In this document: in pieces, positions 32,742-41,911 of the stretch | Layout: every line of letters begins with the position of its first letter | How positions within the stretch are numbered: position 1 is the stretch's first letter | Origin: Sphingopyxis sp. YF1 | GTDB lineage: Bacteria > Pseudomonadota > Alphaproteobacteria > Sphingomonadales > Sphingomonadaceae | Reading direction: 5' to 3' | DNA length: 64,000 nucleotides | Assembly (NCBI RefSeq): GCF_022701295.1 | Contig: NZ_CP033204.1 | Span: 3,100,001-3,164,000, forward strand | Program-made: the position numbers and the translations under genes | Notes under the pieces: generated by a model | The model's input: the letters and a program-made list of their open reading frames with translations, nothing else | Databases searched by the model: none | Told to the model about the DNA's origin: nothing

Positions 32742-34363
32742 TCGAAACGCCGCCGCCCGCGCGTCGCCGCCATGCGGTGCGTCGTCCTGAGCGCGGGCGT
32801 GCGGCTGCGCACCGATGCGAGCATGTGCCAGTCGGCGGTCACCCGCTCGCGATCGAGGCGCACGGTCGCATAGCCGCGATCCTGCGTATTCGCCCATTGG
32901 AGCTGCGGCGACGCCGCCCGCAGCGCGGCGGTGCGAACTTCGTCCGAAATCCCCGTGGTATAGGCCTCGAACCCCGGCGAGGTGACGCTGTGCCCGCCGA
33001 CTTCGACCCCGGCCGGCCGGCCGTCGTGCGTCAGGTCGAACGCCCACGCGTTGTGGCTGTCGCCCGACAGCGTGACCAGATCGGCGTCGGCGCGCTGCGC
33101 CGCGGCGAGCAAGCGGTCGCGCGCCGCCGGATAGCCGTCCCAGCTGTCCATGTTGAGCGGCAGTCCCGCCTTTGCCGCGAACTGCGCCACCGCGACGCGG
33201 CGGCGGACATAGTCGGGCTGGTCGGCGCCGAACCAGTTCGCCGATTCGGGCGGGGTGAACAGCGATCCCATCACGATCTGCTGCGCGCATACCTGCCAGC
33301 GCGTGCCCGCGCGCGTCGAGGCCGCGAAGCCGTCGAACAGCCATTTTTCCTGATCGCCGCCGAGCAATTGCCGCCCGCGGTCGCGGTACCCCGTTTCGGC
33401 GAACGCCTTCAGCGCCGCCGCGACGTCGCCCTTGCCCGCGATGATGTCGCCCAGCTCGAAGGGCTTGTCGCGCGCGGTAATGCGCGTTTCGGGAAGGAAG
33501 ATCGTCGCGAGGTCGCCGACCTGATAGTCGCGCCAGCGCGTGTCGGCGACGGGCATCCATTCGCGATGCGCGCGCTCGGCGGCGGCTTCGCGCGCGCGCC
33601 ATTCGCCCTCGCCGTCGTTGTGATTCTCGGCGCCGCCCTTCCACACGTCGTTCGCGAATTCATGATCGTCCCACTGCGCGATCATCGGGAACAGCTGGTG
33701 CAGCCGCTGGAGGTCGGGGTCGCTGCGATAGGCGGCGTAGCGCAGCCGATAGTCGGCGAGCGCGACGATCTCGTGCTCCGGCTGGACCAGCCGCCCGGGG
33801 ACGACATCGCTGGCGGCAGGATATTCCCCCGAGCGATATTCGTAGAGATAGTCGCCGAGGTGGACGCACAGGTCGATGTCGCCGCGCGCGGCGGCGTGGC
33901 CATAGGCGTTGAACCAGCCAAAGGGCAGGTTCGCGCAGGAAAACAGCGCAAGGTTGAACGACGCCGTCGGCCCCTGCGGCAGGGTGCGCGTCCGCCCCGT
34001 CGGCGACATGCGGCCGTCGGGCGCGACGAAACGATAGAAATACCAGCGTCCCGGATGCAGGCCGTCGACGCCGATCTTTGCGGTATGATCGCGATCGCCC
34101 GCGGCCGTGACCGATCCACCGCCCGCGATGCGGGCAAAGTCGGACGTTTCCGAAATTTCTGCGGTCAGCCGGGTGTCGGACGGCGCAGCGTAGCGCGTCC
34201 ATAACAGGACCGAATTGGCGCCCGGCTCGCCGCTGGCCACCCCATGGGTGAAACCCTGCGCCATCGCCGCGCGCGCCGCGCCGGGCAGCGCGAGCGCCGC
34301 GAGTCCCGCGGCGCCGAGCTTGACCAGCAGCCGGCGGTCGATTTCGCCCCAAAGCTCGTGCAT
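32732..34363 (-). CDS. PhoD-like alkaline phosphatase, Tat-exported
   Basis: A 543-residue phosphodiesterase/phosphatase of the PhoD family. The N-terminus carries a twin-arginine signal (D-R-R-L-L-V-K-L-G-A-A-G), so it is exported folded with its metals. A PhoD N-terminal beta domain is followed by the metallophosphatase part with V-H-L-G-D-Y-L-Y-E-Y, Q-W-D-D-H-E-F-A-N-D and L-S-G-D-S-H-N-A-W-A-F metal motifs. It would liberate phosphate from phospholipid head groups or teichoic-type diesters. This is the second phosphatase in the window, unrelated in fold to the PhoA-type one. No Pho box was recognised. Confidence 0.94.
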   Translation of the reverse strand: MHELWGEIDRRLLVKLGAAGLAALALPGAARAAMAQGFTHGVASGEPGANSVLLWTRYAAPSDTRLTAEISETSDFARIAGGGSVTAAGDRDHTAKIGVDGLHPGRWYFYRFVAPDGRMSPTGRTRTLPQGPTASFNLALFSCANLPFGWFNAYGHAAARGDIDLCVHLGDYLYEYRSGEYPAASDVVPGRLVQPEHEIVALADYRLRYAAYRSDPDLQRLHQLFPMIAQWDDHEFANDVWKGGAENHNDGEGEWRAREAAAERAHREWMPVADTRWRDYQVGDLATIFLPETRITARDKPFELGDIIAGKGDVAAALKAFAETGYRDRGRQLLGGDQEKWLFDGFAASTRAGTRWQVCAQQIVMGSLFTPPESANWFGADQPDYVRRRVAVAQFAAKAGLPLNMDSWDGYPAARDRLLAAAQRADADLVTLSGDSHNAWAFDLTHDGRPAGVEVGGHSVTSPGFEAYTTGISDEVRTAALRAASPQLQWANTQDRGYATVRLDRERVTADWHMLASVRSRTPALRTTHRMAATRGRRRFDQP

Positions 34364-34418
34364 CGCGAATCCCCTCTCCGGTCGCCGGCGCTCCTGCCCG
34401 GTCGATGTGACGTTTCGG

Positions 34419-35573
34419 CTAGCCCGCCACCCCCATAGCCAGCAGCAACAGCATGAAGGCCGTCACCGCAAACACGCTGAATTGCAGCAGAATGGTCGCA
34501 CGCACCAGCGATCCGAAGCGCGACGAGCGATAGGCGCCGCGCAACTGGCGATACATGTGGAACGGCACGTAGACGATCGCGAAAAAGGTCGCGAGATCGC
34601 CGACGATCGTCAGGTTGAGCAGCCGCACGACCACGAACAGCAACAGCATGAACGAAATCGAATAGGTCACGAAGACGAAATGGTCGTAGGTGTGGAAGCG
34701 CCGGCTGAACGGATAGAGCAGCCACATGAAGGGCAGCGACAGCGGGATCAGCGCCCAGGCGAATTTATAGGCGTTCGCCTGCAATTTGTAGAGGATCAGC
34801 GCGGGGTTCGCGAAGGCCTTTTCAAGGCCGTGATCGATGAAGGGAACCCCGGTATCGACCTTGTTGCGCGTCAGGAAGTCGGCGCTCGTCTTCACCTGTG
34901 CGGCGGGATCGTCGAGAATGGGCGGTCCCGCTGCGCGATCGGCGGCGCGCTCTTCCCGGCTCCGGCTGCGCGAGACGCCGAGATAGTCGGCGCTCTTCTG
35001 CAGCGTTTCGCGTTCCGCCAGCAAGTCGCGTCGCTGCGCCGCGGGCAGGTCCGCCTTCGCCAGCGCGGCATCGATCCGGTCGACTTCGCGCTGCATGCTG
35101 TCGGTGATCGCGGCCGCTCGGGTCTGTTCGGCGACCGCCTCGTCGAACCCCAGCCCGTCGTTGATCCCCTTGCCGAACTCGCCGCTGCCGACCATCGACA
35201 GCACCGCGTAGGTCAGGAACACCGCGAACAGGAAGAGCGCGAGCGGCGAGATGAAGCGCGCGCGCTCGCCGTGAATATAGCGGCGCGTCAGGTCGCCGGG
35301 GCGCCAGGCGAGCAGCGGCAGCGTGTTCCAGATCTTGCCCTCGAAGTGGAAGATCGCATGGACGAGGTCGTGCCCGATCGCGCCGAAGCTGCGGTGGAGG
35401 TCGGCCTTCTGTCCGCAATGGTGGCAATGCGAACCCGCAAGGCTGGTCCCGCAGTTGAGGCAGCGCGCTCCGGCATGCCCGCCGCCGCTCTCACCACCAT
35501 GGCGCGGTTCGACCGCCCGCGCCGCGAGCCCCGCGGTCACCGCCGCGCCGATGCCTTCGATATCCCCGCTCAT
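34419..35573 (-). CDS. DUF3667 membrane protein with zinc ribbon
   Basis: A 384-residue protein. The N-terminal C-L-N-C-G...C-H-H-C-G zinc ribbon (about residues 38-56) is followed by I-W-N-T-L-P-L-L and L-T-R-R-Y-I-x-G-x-R-A-R-F-I-S-P-L-A-L-F-L-F, typical for DUF3667, and by four or five membrane helices. A long helical, charged loop (about 140-260) separates the first helix pair from the rest. I start it at M-S-G-D-I rather than the longer upstream reading, which has no typical N-terminus. Function unknown; it is common in Sphingomonadales and Bacteroidetes. Confidence 0.82.
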   Translation of the reverse strand: MSGDIEGIGAAVTAGLAARAVEPRHGGESGGGHAGARCLNCGTSLAGSHCHHCGQKADLHRSFGAIGHDLVHAIFHFEGKIWNTLPLLAWRPGDLTRRYIHGERARFISPLALFLFAVFLTYAVLSMVGSGEFGKGINDGLGFDEAVAEQTRAAAITDSMQREVDRIDAALAKADLPAAQRRDLLAERETLQKSADYLGVSRSRSREERAADRAAGPPILDDPAAQVKTSADFLTRNKVDTGVPFIDHGLEKAFANPALILYKLQANAYKFAWALIPLSLPFMWLLYPFSRRFHTYDHFVFVTYSISFMLLLFVVVRLLNLTIVGDLATFFAIVYVPFHMYRQLRGAYRSSRFGSLVRATILLQFSVFAVTAFMLLLLAMGVAG

Positions 35574-35771
35574 GCGTCCCGTTTCGTCCCGTTCGAATGG
35601 CGGCCAAAGCCCCGCGCCTGTCGAAAACCCCGTCCCGGCGACCGCCCCTCGACACGCTCGGGGCTGCGGCAAAGGGCGTTTCGTGTGGACTGGCCAGCCC
35701 TAGGTAGCAGGCCTCGCCCGACGCGCAACGGGGTCTTTCGCCGCCGCGACAAAGCGTGATAGGGGCCGCGC

Positions 35772-37055
35772 ATGACCGCCAAAGCCCACACCCCCGCTGC
35801 CGTTCCGAATCCCGAAGCGCTGATCGCCGACATGGGCGCGCGCGCGCGCACCGCGGCAAAGCGGCTGGCGGTCGCACCGACCGCGGAAAAGGCCGCGGCG
35901 CTAAAGGCGGCCGCCGCGCAGCTGCGCCTGCGCGCCGATGCGATCCTCGACGCGAACCGGCGCGACATGGCGGCGGGCAAGGCGGCGGGCCTGTCGGCGG
36001 CGATGCTCGACCGGCTGCGGCTCGACGAAGTCCGGCTGGCGGCGATCGCAGCGGCAGTCGAAGCGGTCGCGGCGCTGCCCGACCCCGTCGGACAGGAAAT
36101 CGACCGCGCCGAACGACCCAACGGAATGGTGCTCAGCCGCATCCGCGTCCCGCTAGGCGTCGTCGGCATCATCTATGAAAGCCGCCCCAACGTCACCGCC
36201 GACGCCGCCGCGCTGGGGCTGATGTCGGGCAATGCCGTGATCCTGCGCGGCGGCAGCGAGGCGGTGCATTCGAACCGCGCGATCCACGCGGCGCTCGCCG
36301 CGGGGCTCGAAGGCGCGGGGCTGCCCGCCGATGCGGTGCAGCTGGTCCCGACGCAGGACCGCGCCGCGGTGGGCGCGGTGCTGCGCGCACAGGGGCTGAT
36401 CGACATCATCATCCCGCGCGGCGGCAAGAGCCTGGTCGCGCGCGTGCAGGACGAGGCGCGCGTCCCCGTGCTCGCGCACCTCGACGGCATCAACCATCTT
36501 TATATCGACCGCGCCGCCGAACCGGCGCAGGCGGTCGGGCTGGCGGTCAACGCCAAGATGCGCCGCACGGGAATCTGCGGCGCGACCGAGACGATCCTGA
36601 TCGACCGCGCCTATCCCGCGCCGCTCGCCGTCATCGACGCGCTGGTCAAGGCGGGCTGCGAGGTGCGCGGCGACAAGGATGTCGTGGCGCTGAGCCCGCA
36701 CGTCACCCCGGCGAGCGCCAACGACTGGGATTGCGAATATCTCGACGCGATCGTGTCGGTCGCGATGGTCGACGGCCTCGCGGGCGCGCTGGCGCATATC
36801 GACGCGCATTCGAGCCGCCACACCGACGCGATCGTGACCGGGGACGCCGCCACCGCCGAACGCTTCCTCGCCGAAGTCGACAGCGCGATCGTGATGCACA
36901 ACGCCTCGACGCAATTCGCCGACGGCGGCGAATTCGGCCTCGGCACCGAAATCGGCATCGCGACGGGGCGGCTCCACGCGCGCGGTCCGGTGGCGCTCGA
37001 AGGGCTCACCACCTATAAGTGGCTGGTGCGCGGCACGGGACAGGTCCGGCCCTGA
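35772..37055 (+). CDS. proA: Gamma-glutamyl phosphate reductase ProA
   Basis: A 427-residue NADPH-dependent enzyme making glutamate-5-semialdehyde for proline. Signatures: G-V-V-G-I-I-Y-E-S-R-P-N-V-T-A-D near residue 135, catalytic Cys in R-T-G-I-C-G-A-T-E-T near 275, and the C-terminal F-G-L-G-T-E-I-G-I-A-T. It opens the co-directional chain proA-nadD-rsfS-rlmH-envC. Its end overlaps the nadD reading frame. Confidence 0.97.
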   Translation: MTAKAHTPAAVPNPEALIADMGARARTAAKRLAVAPTAEKAAALKAAAAQLRLRADAILDANRRDMAAGKAAGLSAAMLDRLRLDEVRLAAIAAAVEAVAALPDPVGQEIDRAERPNGMVLSRIRVPLGVVGIIYESRPNVTADAAALGLMSGNAVILRGGSEAVHSNRAIHAALAAGLEGAGLPADAVQLVPTQDRAAVGAVLRAQGLIDIIIPRGGKSLVARVQDEARVPVLAHLDGINHLYIDRAAEPAQAVGLAVNAKMRRTGICGATETILIDRAYPAPLAVIDALVKAGCEVRGDKDVVALSPHVTPASANDWDCEYLDAIVSVAMVDGLAGALAHIDAHSSRHTDAIVTGDAATAERFLAEVDSAIVMHNASTQFADGGEFGLGTEIGIATGRLHARGPVALEGLTTYKWLVRGTGQVRP

Positions 37056-37711
37056 CCCGCAAAATCCCTACCGGCCTCCTCGGAGGCAGCTTCAACCCCG
37101 CGCACGGCGGGCATCGCGCGATCAGCCTGAACGCGATCGAGGCGCTCGATCTGGATGAATTATGGTGGCTCGTCTCGCCGGGCAATCCGTTGAAGCCCAA
37201 GGCTGGGATGGCGCCGCTGCCGGCGCGGCTGGGGGCAGCGCAGCGCATGGCGCGCCGTTCGCCGATCCGCGCGACGGCGATCGAGGCCGAACTCGGCACG
37301 CGCTACACGATCGACACGCTCAGAAAGCTGGTGCGCCGGTACCCGAACCGGCAATTCATCTGGATCATGGGCGCCGACAATCTGGCCCAATTGCCGCAAT
37401 GGCGCGACTGGCGGGAGATCGCGCGGTTGATGCCGATTGCGGTTGTCGCGCGTCCGGGCTATAATGGCCGCACCCATGCAGCCCGTGCCATGGGTTGGCT
37501 GCGGCGCTTTGTCCGGCCCGCAGACCGCAAGACGCACTGGACAGACTGGAGACCGCCCGCCCTCGTGTTCCTGCGATTTTCGCCCGACGTGCGATCCGCA
37601 ACTGCGATACGGCAGGCCGACCCCCGCTGGTTCGAACGCTATCAAGGCCGCGCGTTGCGCGACCCGCTGACGCATTCGCGCCTGAGGCCCGAAAGGATTG
37701 AAACCGCTTGA
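37019..37711 (+). CDS. nadD: Nicotinate-nucleotide adenylyltransferase NadD
   Basis: A 230-residue enzyme adenylating nicotinate mononucleotide in NAD synthesis. The nucleotidyltransferase motif G-G-S-F-N-P-A-H-G-G-H is at the N-terminus and the family stretch W-I-M-G-A-D-N-L-A-Q-L near residue 115. The C-terminal I-S-S-T-x-I-R is here V-R-S-A-T-A-I-R. The GTG start overlaps proA by 37 bases; a CTG at 37052 would begin closer to the conserved part. The start is therefore uncertain. Confidence 0.92.
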   Translation: MAGARHGTGPALTRKIPTGLLGGSFNPAHGGHRAISLNAIEALDLDELWWLVSPGNPLKPKAGMAPLPARLGAAQRMARRSPIRATAIEAELGTRYTIDTLRKLVRRYPNRQFIWIMGADNLAQLPQWRDWREIARLMPIAVVARPGYNGRTHAARAMGWLRRFVRPADRKTHWTDWRPPALVFLRFSPDVRSATAIRQADPRWFERYQGRALRDPLTHSRLRPERIETA

Positions 37712-38103
37712 TAGCCGCCAGTAAGGATGCCGCGCCCGGCGCCGCACCGAATGACAGCGTGGACGCGCTCCACGCGCTGATCCTCCACCAGCTGGACGAG
37801 GATCAGGCCCAGGAAACCATCTCCATCCCGCTTGCCGGCAAGAGCAGCATCGCCGATCATATGGTGATTGCGAGCGGCCGGTCGACGCGCCATGTCTCGG
37901 CGATCGCCGACAAGCTGGCGCAGCGAATCAAGCAGGAAGCGGGACGCGCGGTCCGCGTCGAGGGCCTGCCCAACGCCGACTGGGTGCTGCTCGATGCCGG
38001 CGACGTCATCGTCCACCTGTTCCGTCCCGAGGTGCGCAGCTTCTACAACCTCGAACGCATGTGGTCGTTCGGCGATGCGCCGCCGGTTGCCGCGGCAAAT
38101 TGA
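37708..38103 (+). CDS. rsfS: Ribosome silencing factor RsfS
   Basis: A 131-residue Iojap/RsfS protein that binds ribosomal protein uL14 and blocks subunit joining in starvation. Recognised by S-S-I-A-D-H-M-V-I-A-S-G-R-S-T-R-H, W-V-L-L-D-A-G-D-V-I-V-H-L-F and R-x-F-Y-N-L-E-R-M-W. The TTG start overlaps the nadD stop by four bases, and there is no ATG before the conserved domain. Order nadD-rsfS-rlmH is conserved in many bacteria. Confidence 0.95.
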   Translation: MIAASKDAAPGAAPNDSVDALHALILHQLDEDQAQETISIPLAGKSSIADHMVIASGRSTRHVSAIADKLAQRIKQEAGRAVRVEGLPNADWVLLDAGDVIVHLFRPEVRSFYNLERMWSFGDAPPVAAAN

Positions 38104-38139
38104 CGTTTTCAGTCTGTTCGGACTAAGGCCCGAACAGAG

Positions 38140-38222
38140 GCGGCACCAGCCCGCTCCCCCACCCGGCCTCCCCGACCCTGGTAGCCTGTGGAAGGCCGGG
38201 TGGGGGAGCGGGCTGGTACCGC
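38140..38222. repeat. Long hairpin repeat between rsfS and rlmH
   Basis: Arms of 29 bp (38140-38168 and 38194-38222) match inverted at 28 positions, around a 25-bp loop; the core is CAGCCCGCTCCCCCACCCGG. It sits inside an otherwise tight gene chain and could act on mRNA stability or partly terminate between the genes. Confidence 0.9.
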
Positions 38223-38248
38223 CTTCACCGCAGGTGAAATAGAACGTC

Positions 38249-38677
38249 ATGTTGCTGCACATCATCGCGCGGGGGCGCATCGGGCGCTCGCCGGAGGCCG
38301 AACTCGTCGAGCGCTACATGAAGCGCGTCGGCTGGCCGCAGAAGATCACCGAATTGCCCGATAGCGGGGGCAAATCCCCCGCGCCCGCGCCGGGCAGCCG
38401 CACCATCCTGCTCGACGAAACGGGCGAACAGATCACCTCGATCGACCTCGCAAAGCTCCTCGAGCGCTGGCGCGACGACGGCGTGCGCGAAGTGCGCTTC
38501 TGCCTCGGCGCCGCCGACGGCTTCACCCCCGACGAGCGCAAGCAGGCCGACAAGGCGATCGCCTTCGGCCGCGCAACCTGGCCGCACCTGATGGCGCGCG
38601 CGATGCTCGCCGAACAATTGTGGCGTGCAACGAGCATTATCGCCGGGCATCCCTATCACCGCGAGGGCCAGCAATGA
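38249..38677 (+). CDS. rlmH: 23S rRNA pseudouridine-1915 N3-methyltransferase RlmH
   Basis: A 142-residue SPOUT methyltransferase modifying helix 69 of 23S rRNA on assembled ribosomes. Signatures: L-L-D-E-T-G near residue 52, the knot stretch F-C-L-G-A-A-D-G-F and the C-terminal Y-H-R. The usual F-x-I-G-G-x-x-G is F-C-L-G-A-A-D-G here. Length typical. Its stop overlaps the ATG of the envC-like gene (ATGA). Confidence 0.94.
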   Translation: MLLHIIARGRIGRSPEAELVERYMKRVGWPQKITELPDSGGKSPAPAPGSRTILLDETGEQITSIDLAKLLERWRDDGVREVRFCLGAADGFTPDERKQADKAIAFGRATWPHLMARAMLAEQLWRATSIIAGHPYHREGQQ

Positions 38678-39885
38678 GGCGCGCGCTTGCTCCCGCCCTG
38701 CTGGCGCTGGTTGCCGCGGCGGGTGGCGCGCTCGCGCAGAGCGACCTGTTCGATCCCGAGGCGATCGCGGCGCGCGAACGCGCGCAGCTGGTCGCCGCAA
38801 AGCAGCAATCGGCAGAAGCGCTCGCGCGCAGCGCAGCACTCGAAGCCGAAGCACGCACCGCCGGCAACGAGGCCGACCGGCTGAAGAAGCGCAGCGCGGC
38901 GCTCGCAGCGCGTATCCAGTCGGCCGAGGCCGACATCAGCGCCGGCGAGGCACGCGTCGCGCTGGTCGGACGCCGGCTCGCGGCGCAGCGCGCACGGCTC
39001 GCCGAGCAGCAGCAGCCCTTGCTCGAACTCACCGCGTCGCTGCAGCAACTGTCGCGGCAGCCGCCGGTCAGCGTCCTCGCGCAGCCCGGTTCGCTGACCG
39101 AGATGGTCCACGCGCGCGCGGTGCTCGACGCAGTGATGCCGGTGATCGAACAACGCACCGCCGGCGTGCGACGCGAACTGGCCGGCCTGCGGACGACACG
39201 CCGCCAGCAGCAGGTCGCGCTCGCCGCGCTATCGGCCAGCAAGACGCAGCTCGCGACGCGCCGCGACGCGCTGACCCGGCTCGAGAACGAAGGCCGGTTG
39301 CGCTCGCGCGACCTGATGAGCAGCGCCCGGCTCGAAGCCGACCGCGCGCTCGGGCTCGGCGAGAAGGCGCGCGACATCGTCGACCTGATGGACACGCTCG
39401 AGACCGACGCCGCGGTGCGCGCCGAACTTGCAGAGCTCGCCGGTCCGGTGCCGCGTCCGCGCGACCCGGCGAACGGCACCGTCGCCGCCGCGCCGCCGCC
39501 CGCCGCCGACCAGCCGCTGACGCGCGGCGCCTATCGCCTGCCCGTTGTCGGCCGGATGATCGCCGGGCTCGGCGAGGTCGACGACAGCGGCGTCCGGTCG
39601 CGCGGCCTGACCATCGCCGCGCGGCCCGGCGGCCAGGTGGTCGCGCCCGCGCCGGGGCGCGTCAGCTTCGCGGGCGACTATCGCGGTTACGGCAAGATCG
39701 TGATCATCGACCATGGCGGCGGCTGGACGTCGCTGCTCACCGGCATGATCGGCCTGTCGGCGAGCGTCGGCGACAGCGTCGAGGCGGGCGCGCCGATCGG
39801 CCGCGCCGGGTCCGACGACGCGCATATCACCGTCGAGCTGCGCCGCGCAGGACGCCCGGTCGACATCGCGTCGATGCTCGGCTGA
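38674..39885 (+). CDS. EnvC-like murein hydrolase activator, degenerate LytM domain
   Basis: A 403-residue exported protein: signal peptide (to A-L-A-Q-S), long coiled coil (about 25-250) and a C-terminal M23/LytM fold (about 300-400: G-G-Q-V-V-A-P-A-P-G-R-V-S-F-A-G-D-Y-R-G-Y-G-K-I-V-I-I-D-H split around the core). The catalytic metal residues are missing: the Y-A-H-L segment reads L-L-T-G-M and H-L-H-F reads H-I-T-V. Such proteins do not cut peptidoglycan but activate amidases at division. The start overlaps the rlmH stop. Position before ctpA is conserved in alphaproteobacteria. Confidence 0.9.
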   Translation: MRRALAPALLALVAAAGGALAQSDLFDPEAIAARERAQLVAAKQQSAEALARSAALEAEARTAGNEADRLKKRSAALAARIQSAEADISAGEARVALVGRRLAAQRARLAEQQQPLLELTASLQQLSRQPPVSVLAQPGSLTEMVHARAVLDAVMPVIEQRTAGVRRELAGLRTTRRQQQVALAALSASKTQLATRRDALTRLENEGRLRSRDLMSSARLEADRALGLGEKARDIVDLMDTLETDAAVRAELAELAGPVPRPRDPANGTVAAAPPPAADQPLTRGAYRLPVVGRMIAGLGEVDDSGVRSRGLTIAARPGGQVVAPAPGRVSFAGDYRGYGKIVIIDHGGGWTSLLTGMIGLSASVGDSVEAGAPIGRAGSDDAHITVELRRAGRPVDIASMLG

Positions 39886-39913
39886 CGGCGGCCCGTTAAC
39901 GTGGCGTTCGGGG

Positions 39914-39933
39914 GCCTCCCGCTATCGGGAGGC
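39914..39933. terminator. Perfect hairpin after the envC-like gene
   Basis: GCCTCCCG-CTAT-CGGGAGGC is an eight-pair stem with a four-base loop, 29 bp after the stop codon. There is no T run, so termination would be weak; it may stabilise the upstream mRNA end. Confidence 0.4.
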
Positions 39934-39938
39934 GCCGC

Positions 39939-39967
39939 TTGACGCCCTGCCGATTGCATAGGATTAT
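39939..39967 (+). promoter_or_regulatory. ctpA: Candidate sigma-70 promoter for ctpA
   Basis: TTGACG and GATTAT are 17 bp apart, about 52 bp before the ctpA ATG. The -35 agrees at five of six and the -10 at four of six positions. Position after the hairpin fits a separate transcription start. Confidence 0.4.
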
Positions 39968-40018
39968 GCGGCACCGGGGAAAAGCGGCGGGCGACTCCGC
40001 CAAGGCTGAAAGACGACG

Positions 40019-41407
40019 ATGACCGAACCGACCAAGACTCCCGCGCCCCCCAGGCGGCGTTTCGCGCTGTGGCAGGGAGCGGCCGCGCTGAGCACGCTCG
40101 CGCTGGTGCCGCTCGCGACGGGCGCGATGGCGACGGTCGACACCGCAACGACCGACGAGATCCAGCGCTTCATGGACGTGTTTCTCGAGGTCCGGTCCAA
40201 CTATGTCGAACCCGTCGACGATTCGAAGCTGATCGAAGGCGCGATCAACGGCATGCTCGCCAGCCTCGACCCGCATTCGGGCTATCTCGACGCGCACGGC
40301 TTTTCGACGCTGCGCACGCAGACCGACGGCGAATATGGCGGGCTCGGCCTGTCGGTGACGATGGAGGACGGGGTGGTCAAGGTGATCGCCCCGACCGCCG
40401 ACACCCCGGCCGACAAGGCAGGCATCAAGGCCGGCGACTATATCACCCACATCAACAAGGAACTGATCTTCGGGCTGACGCTCGACGAGGCGGTCGAGCA
40501 GATGCGCGGCAAGCCGGGAACCAAGATCGACATCACGGTCGTGCGCGAAGGCCAGGACAAGCCGATGGAGCTGTCGCTGACGCGCGAGATCATCGACCTC
40601 AAGCCGGTCAAATGGGAGGTCAAGGGCGACGTCGGCGTGCTCACCGTCACCAGCTTCTCGGCCGACGCATCGACCGACCTCAAGGCGGCGATGGTCGCGG
40701 TCCAGAAGTCGCTCGGCAAGAAGCCGCGCGGCTGGGTGCTCGACCTCCGCTCGAACCCCGGCGGGCTGCTCGACGAAGCCGTCAACATCAGCGACATCTT
40801 TCTCGAACGCGGCGAGATCGTCTCGCAGCGTGGCCGCCGCAAGGGCGATATCGAGCGTTATTTCGCCGAGCCGGGCGATCTCGCGCAGGGCGCGCCGGTG
40901 ATCGTGCTGATCGACGCGGGATCGGCCTCGGCCTCCGAAATCGTCGCGGGCGCGCTGCAGGACCAGCACCGCGCCGTGGTGATGGGCGAGCGCAGTTTCG
41001 GCAAGGGATCGGTGCAGACGGTGCTGCCGCTCAGCGACACCACCGCGCTGCGCCTTACCACCGCGCGCTATTTCACGCCCTCGGGGCGCAGCGTGCAGGA
41101 AGGCGGGATCGAGCCCGACATCCGCGTGCCGCAGCTGTCGGACCCCGACTACAAGGACCGGCCGCGCTTCCGCGAGAGCGACCTGCGCCGCCACCTGATC
41201 AACGAGAAGAAGGTCGACAACAGCCTGCTCGAAAAGGACGAGAAGACCGATCCGCGCTTCACCGAAACCGCCGAACAGCTGAAAGCAAAGGGCATCGAGG
41301 ACTTCCAGCTCCACTATGCGCTGCAGACGATCGGCCGCATCGGTCCCGCGACGCAGATGGCGCAGGGAACGAAGCCCGCCGCCGCCAAGCCGCAGCGCCG
41401 CAACTAA
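40019..41407 (+). CDS. ctpA: Carboxy-terminal processing protease, S41 family
   Basis: A 462-residue periplasmic serine protease. An N-terminal signal or anchor (to about residue 38) is followed by an N-terminal helical part, a PDZ domain (about 100-185, G-L-G-L-S-V-T to I-T-V-V-R-E-G) and the S41 core with the Ser of G-S-A-S-A-S-E (301-307) and Lys329 in G-E-R-S-F-G-K-G, the Ser-Lys dyad. C-terminal helices carry a long charged tail. It trims or degrades periplasmic proteins recognised at their C-termini, including peptidoglycan enzymes. Follows the envC-like activator, a common alphaproteobacterial pairing. Confidence 0.95.
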   Translation: MTEPTKTPAPPRRRFALWQGAAALSTLALVPLATGAMATVDTATTDEIQRFMDVFLEVRSNYVEPVDDSKLIEGAINGMLASLDPHSGYLDAHGFSTLRTQTDGEYGGLGLSVTMEDGVVKVIAPTADTPADKAGIKAGDYITHINKELIFGLTLDEAVEQMRGKPGTKIDITVVREGQDKPMELSLTREIIDLKPVKWEVKGDVGVLTVTSFSADASTDLKAAMVAVQKSLGKKPRGWVLDLRSNPGGLLDEAVNISDIFLERGEIVSQRGRRKGDIERYFAEPGDLAQGAPVIVLIDAGSASASEIVAGALQDQHRAVVMGERSFGKGSVQTVLPLSDTTALRLTTARYFTPSGRSVQEGGIEPDIRVPQLSDPDYKDRPRFRESDLRRHLINEKKVDNSLLEKDEKTDPRFTETAEQLKAKGIEDFQLHYALQTIGRIGPATQMAQGTKPAAAKPQRRN

Positions 41408-41428
41408 ACGCTCGCCGAGGGGCCCCAC

Positions 41429-41911
41429 ATGACGAATATGCGCATCATCGCGCCGCTGGTCGCGCTCGCCGCACCCCTGCTCCTCTATGGCGGCGCGCTC
41501 GTGTCGCAATATGGCTTTGGGCTGCACCCGTGCGAGATGTGCTACTGGCAGCGCTGGCCGCATCAGGCGGCGATCGTGCTGGCGGCGCTCGCGCTGATCC
41601 TGCGCGGCAACGACCGCGCGATGCGTGCGCTCACCCTGCTCGCCGCGCTCGCCATCGCGATCAGCGGCGCGATCGGCGTCTTTCACGCCGGGGTAGAATA
41701 TGGCTTCTGGGAAGGTCTGACGACGTGCAGCACGGCGGCGACCGGACCGATCTCGCTCGACGACATCATGGCGGCGCCGATCATCCGCTGCGACGTGCCG
41801 CAATGGACGCTCGGCGGCATTTCGCTTGCCGGCTTCAACGCGATCTTCTCCTTTGCGGCGGCGGCGCTCGTCTTGACCTTGCTGCGCCGGCGGCGCACAT
41901 CGGCGGCATGA
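41429..41911 (+). CDS. dsbB: Disulfide bond formation protein DsbB
   Basis: A 160-residue inner-membrane protein with four helices that re-oxidises DsbA using quinone. The first cysteine pair is H-P-C-E-M-C-Y-W-Q-R, the second consists of single cysteines in the periplasmic loop T-T-C-S-T-A...I-R-C-D. Two possible ATGs (41429 and 41438) lie close together. The stop overlaps the coq7 ATG, and ubiquinone is the electron acceptor of DsbB, so the coupling makes sense. Confidence 0.93.
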   Translation: MTNMRIIAPLVALAAPLLLYGGALVSQYGFGLHPCEMCYWQRWPHQAAIVLAALALILRGNDRAMRALTLLAALAIAISGAIGVFHAGVEYGFWEGLTTCSTAATGPISLDDIMAAPIIRCDVPQWTLGGISLAGFNAIFSFAAAALVLTLLRRRRTSAA

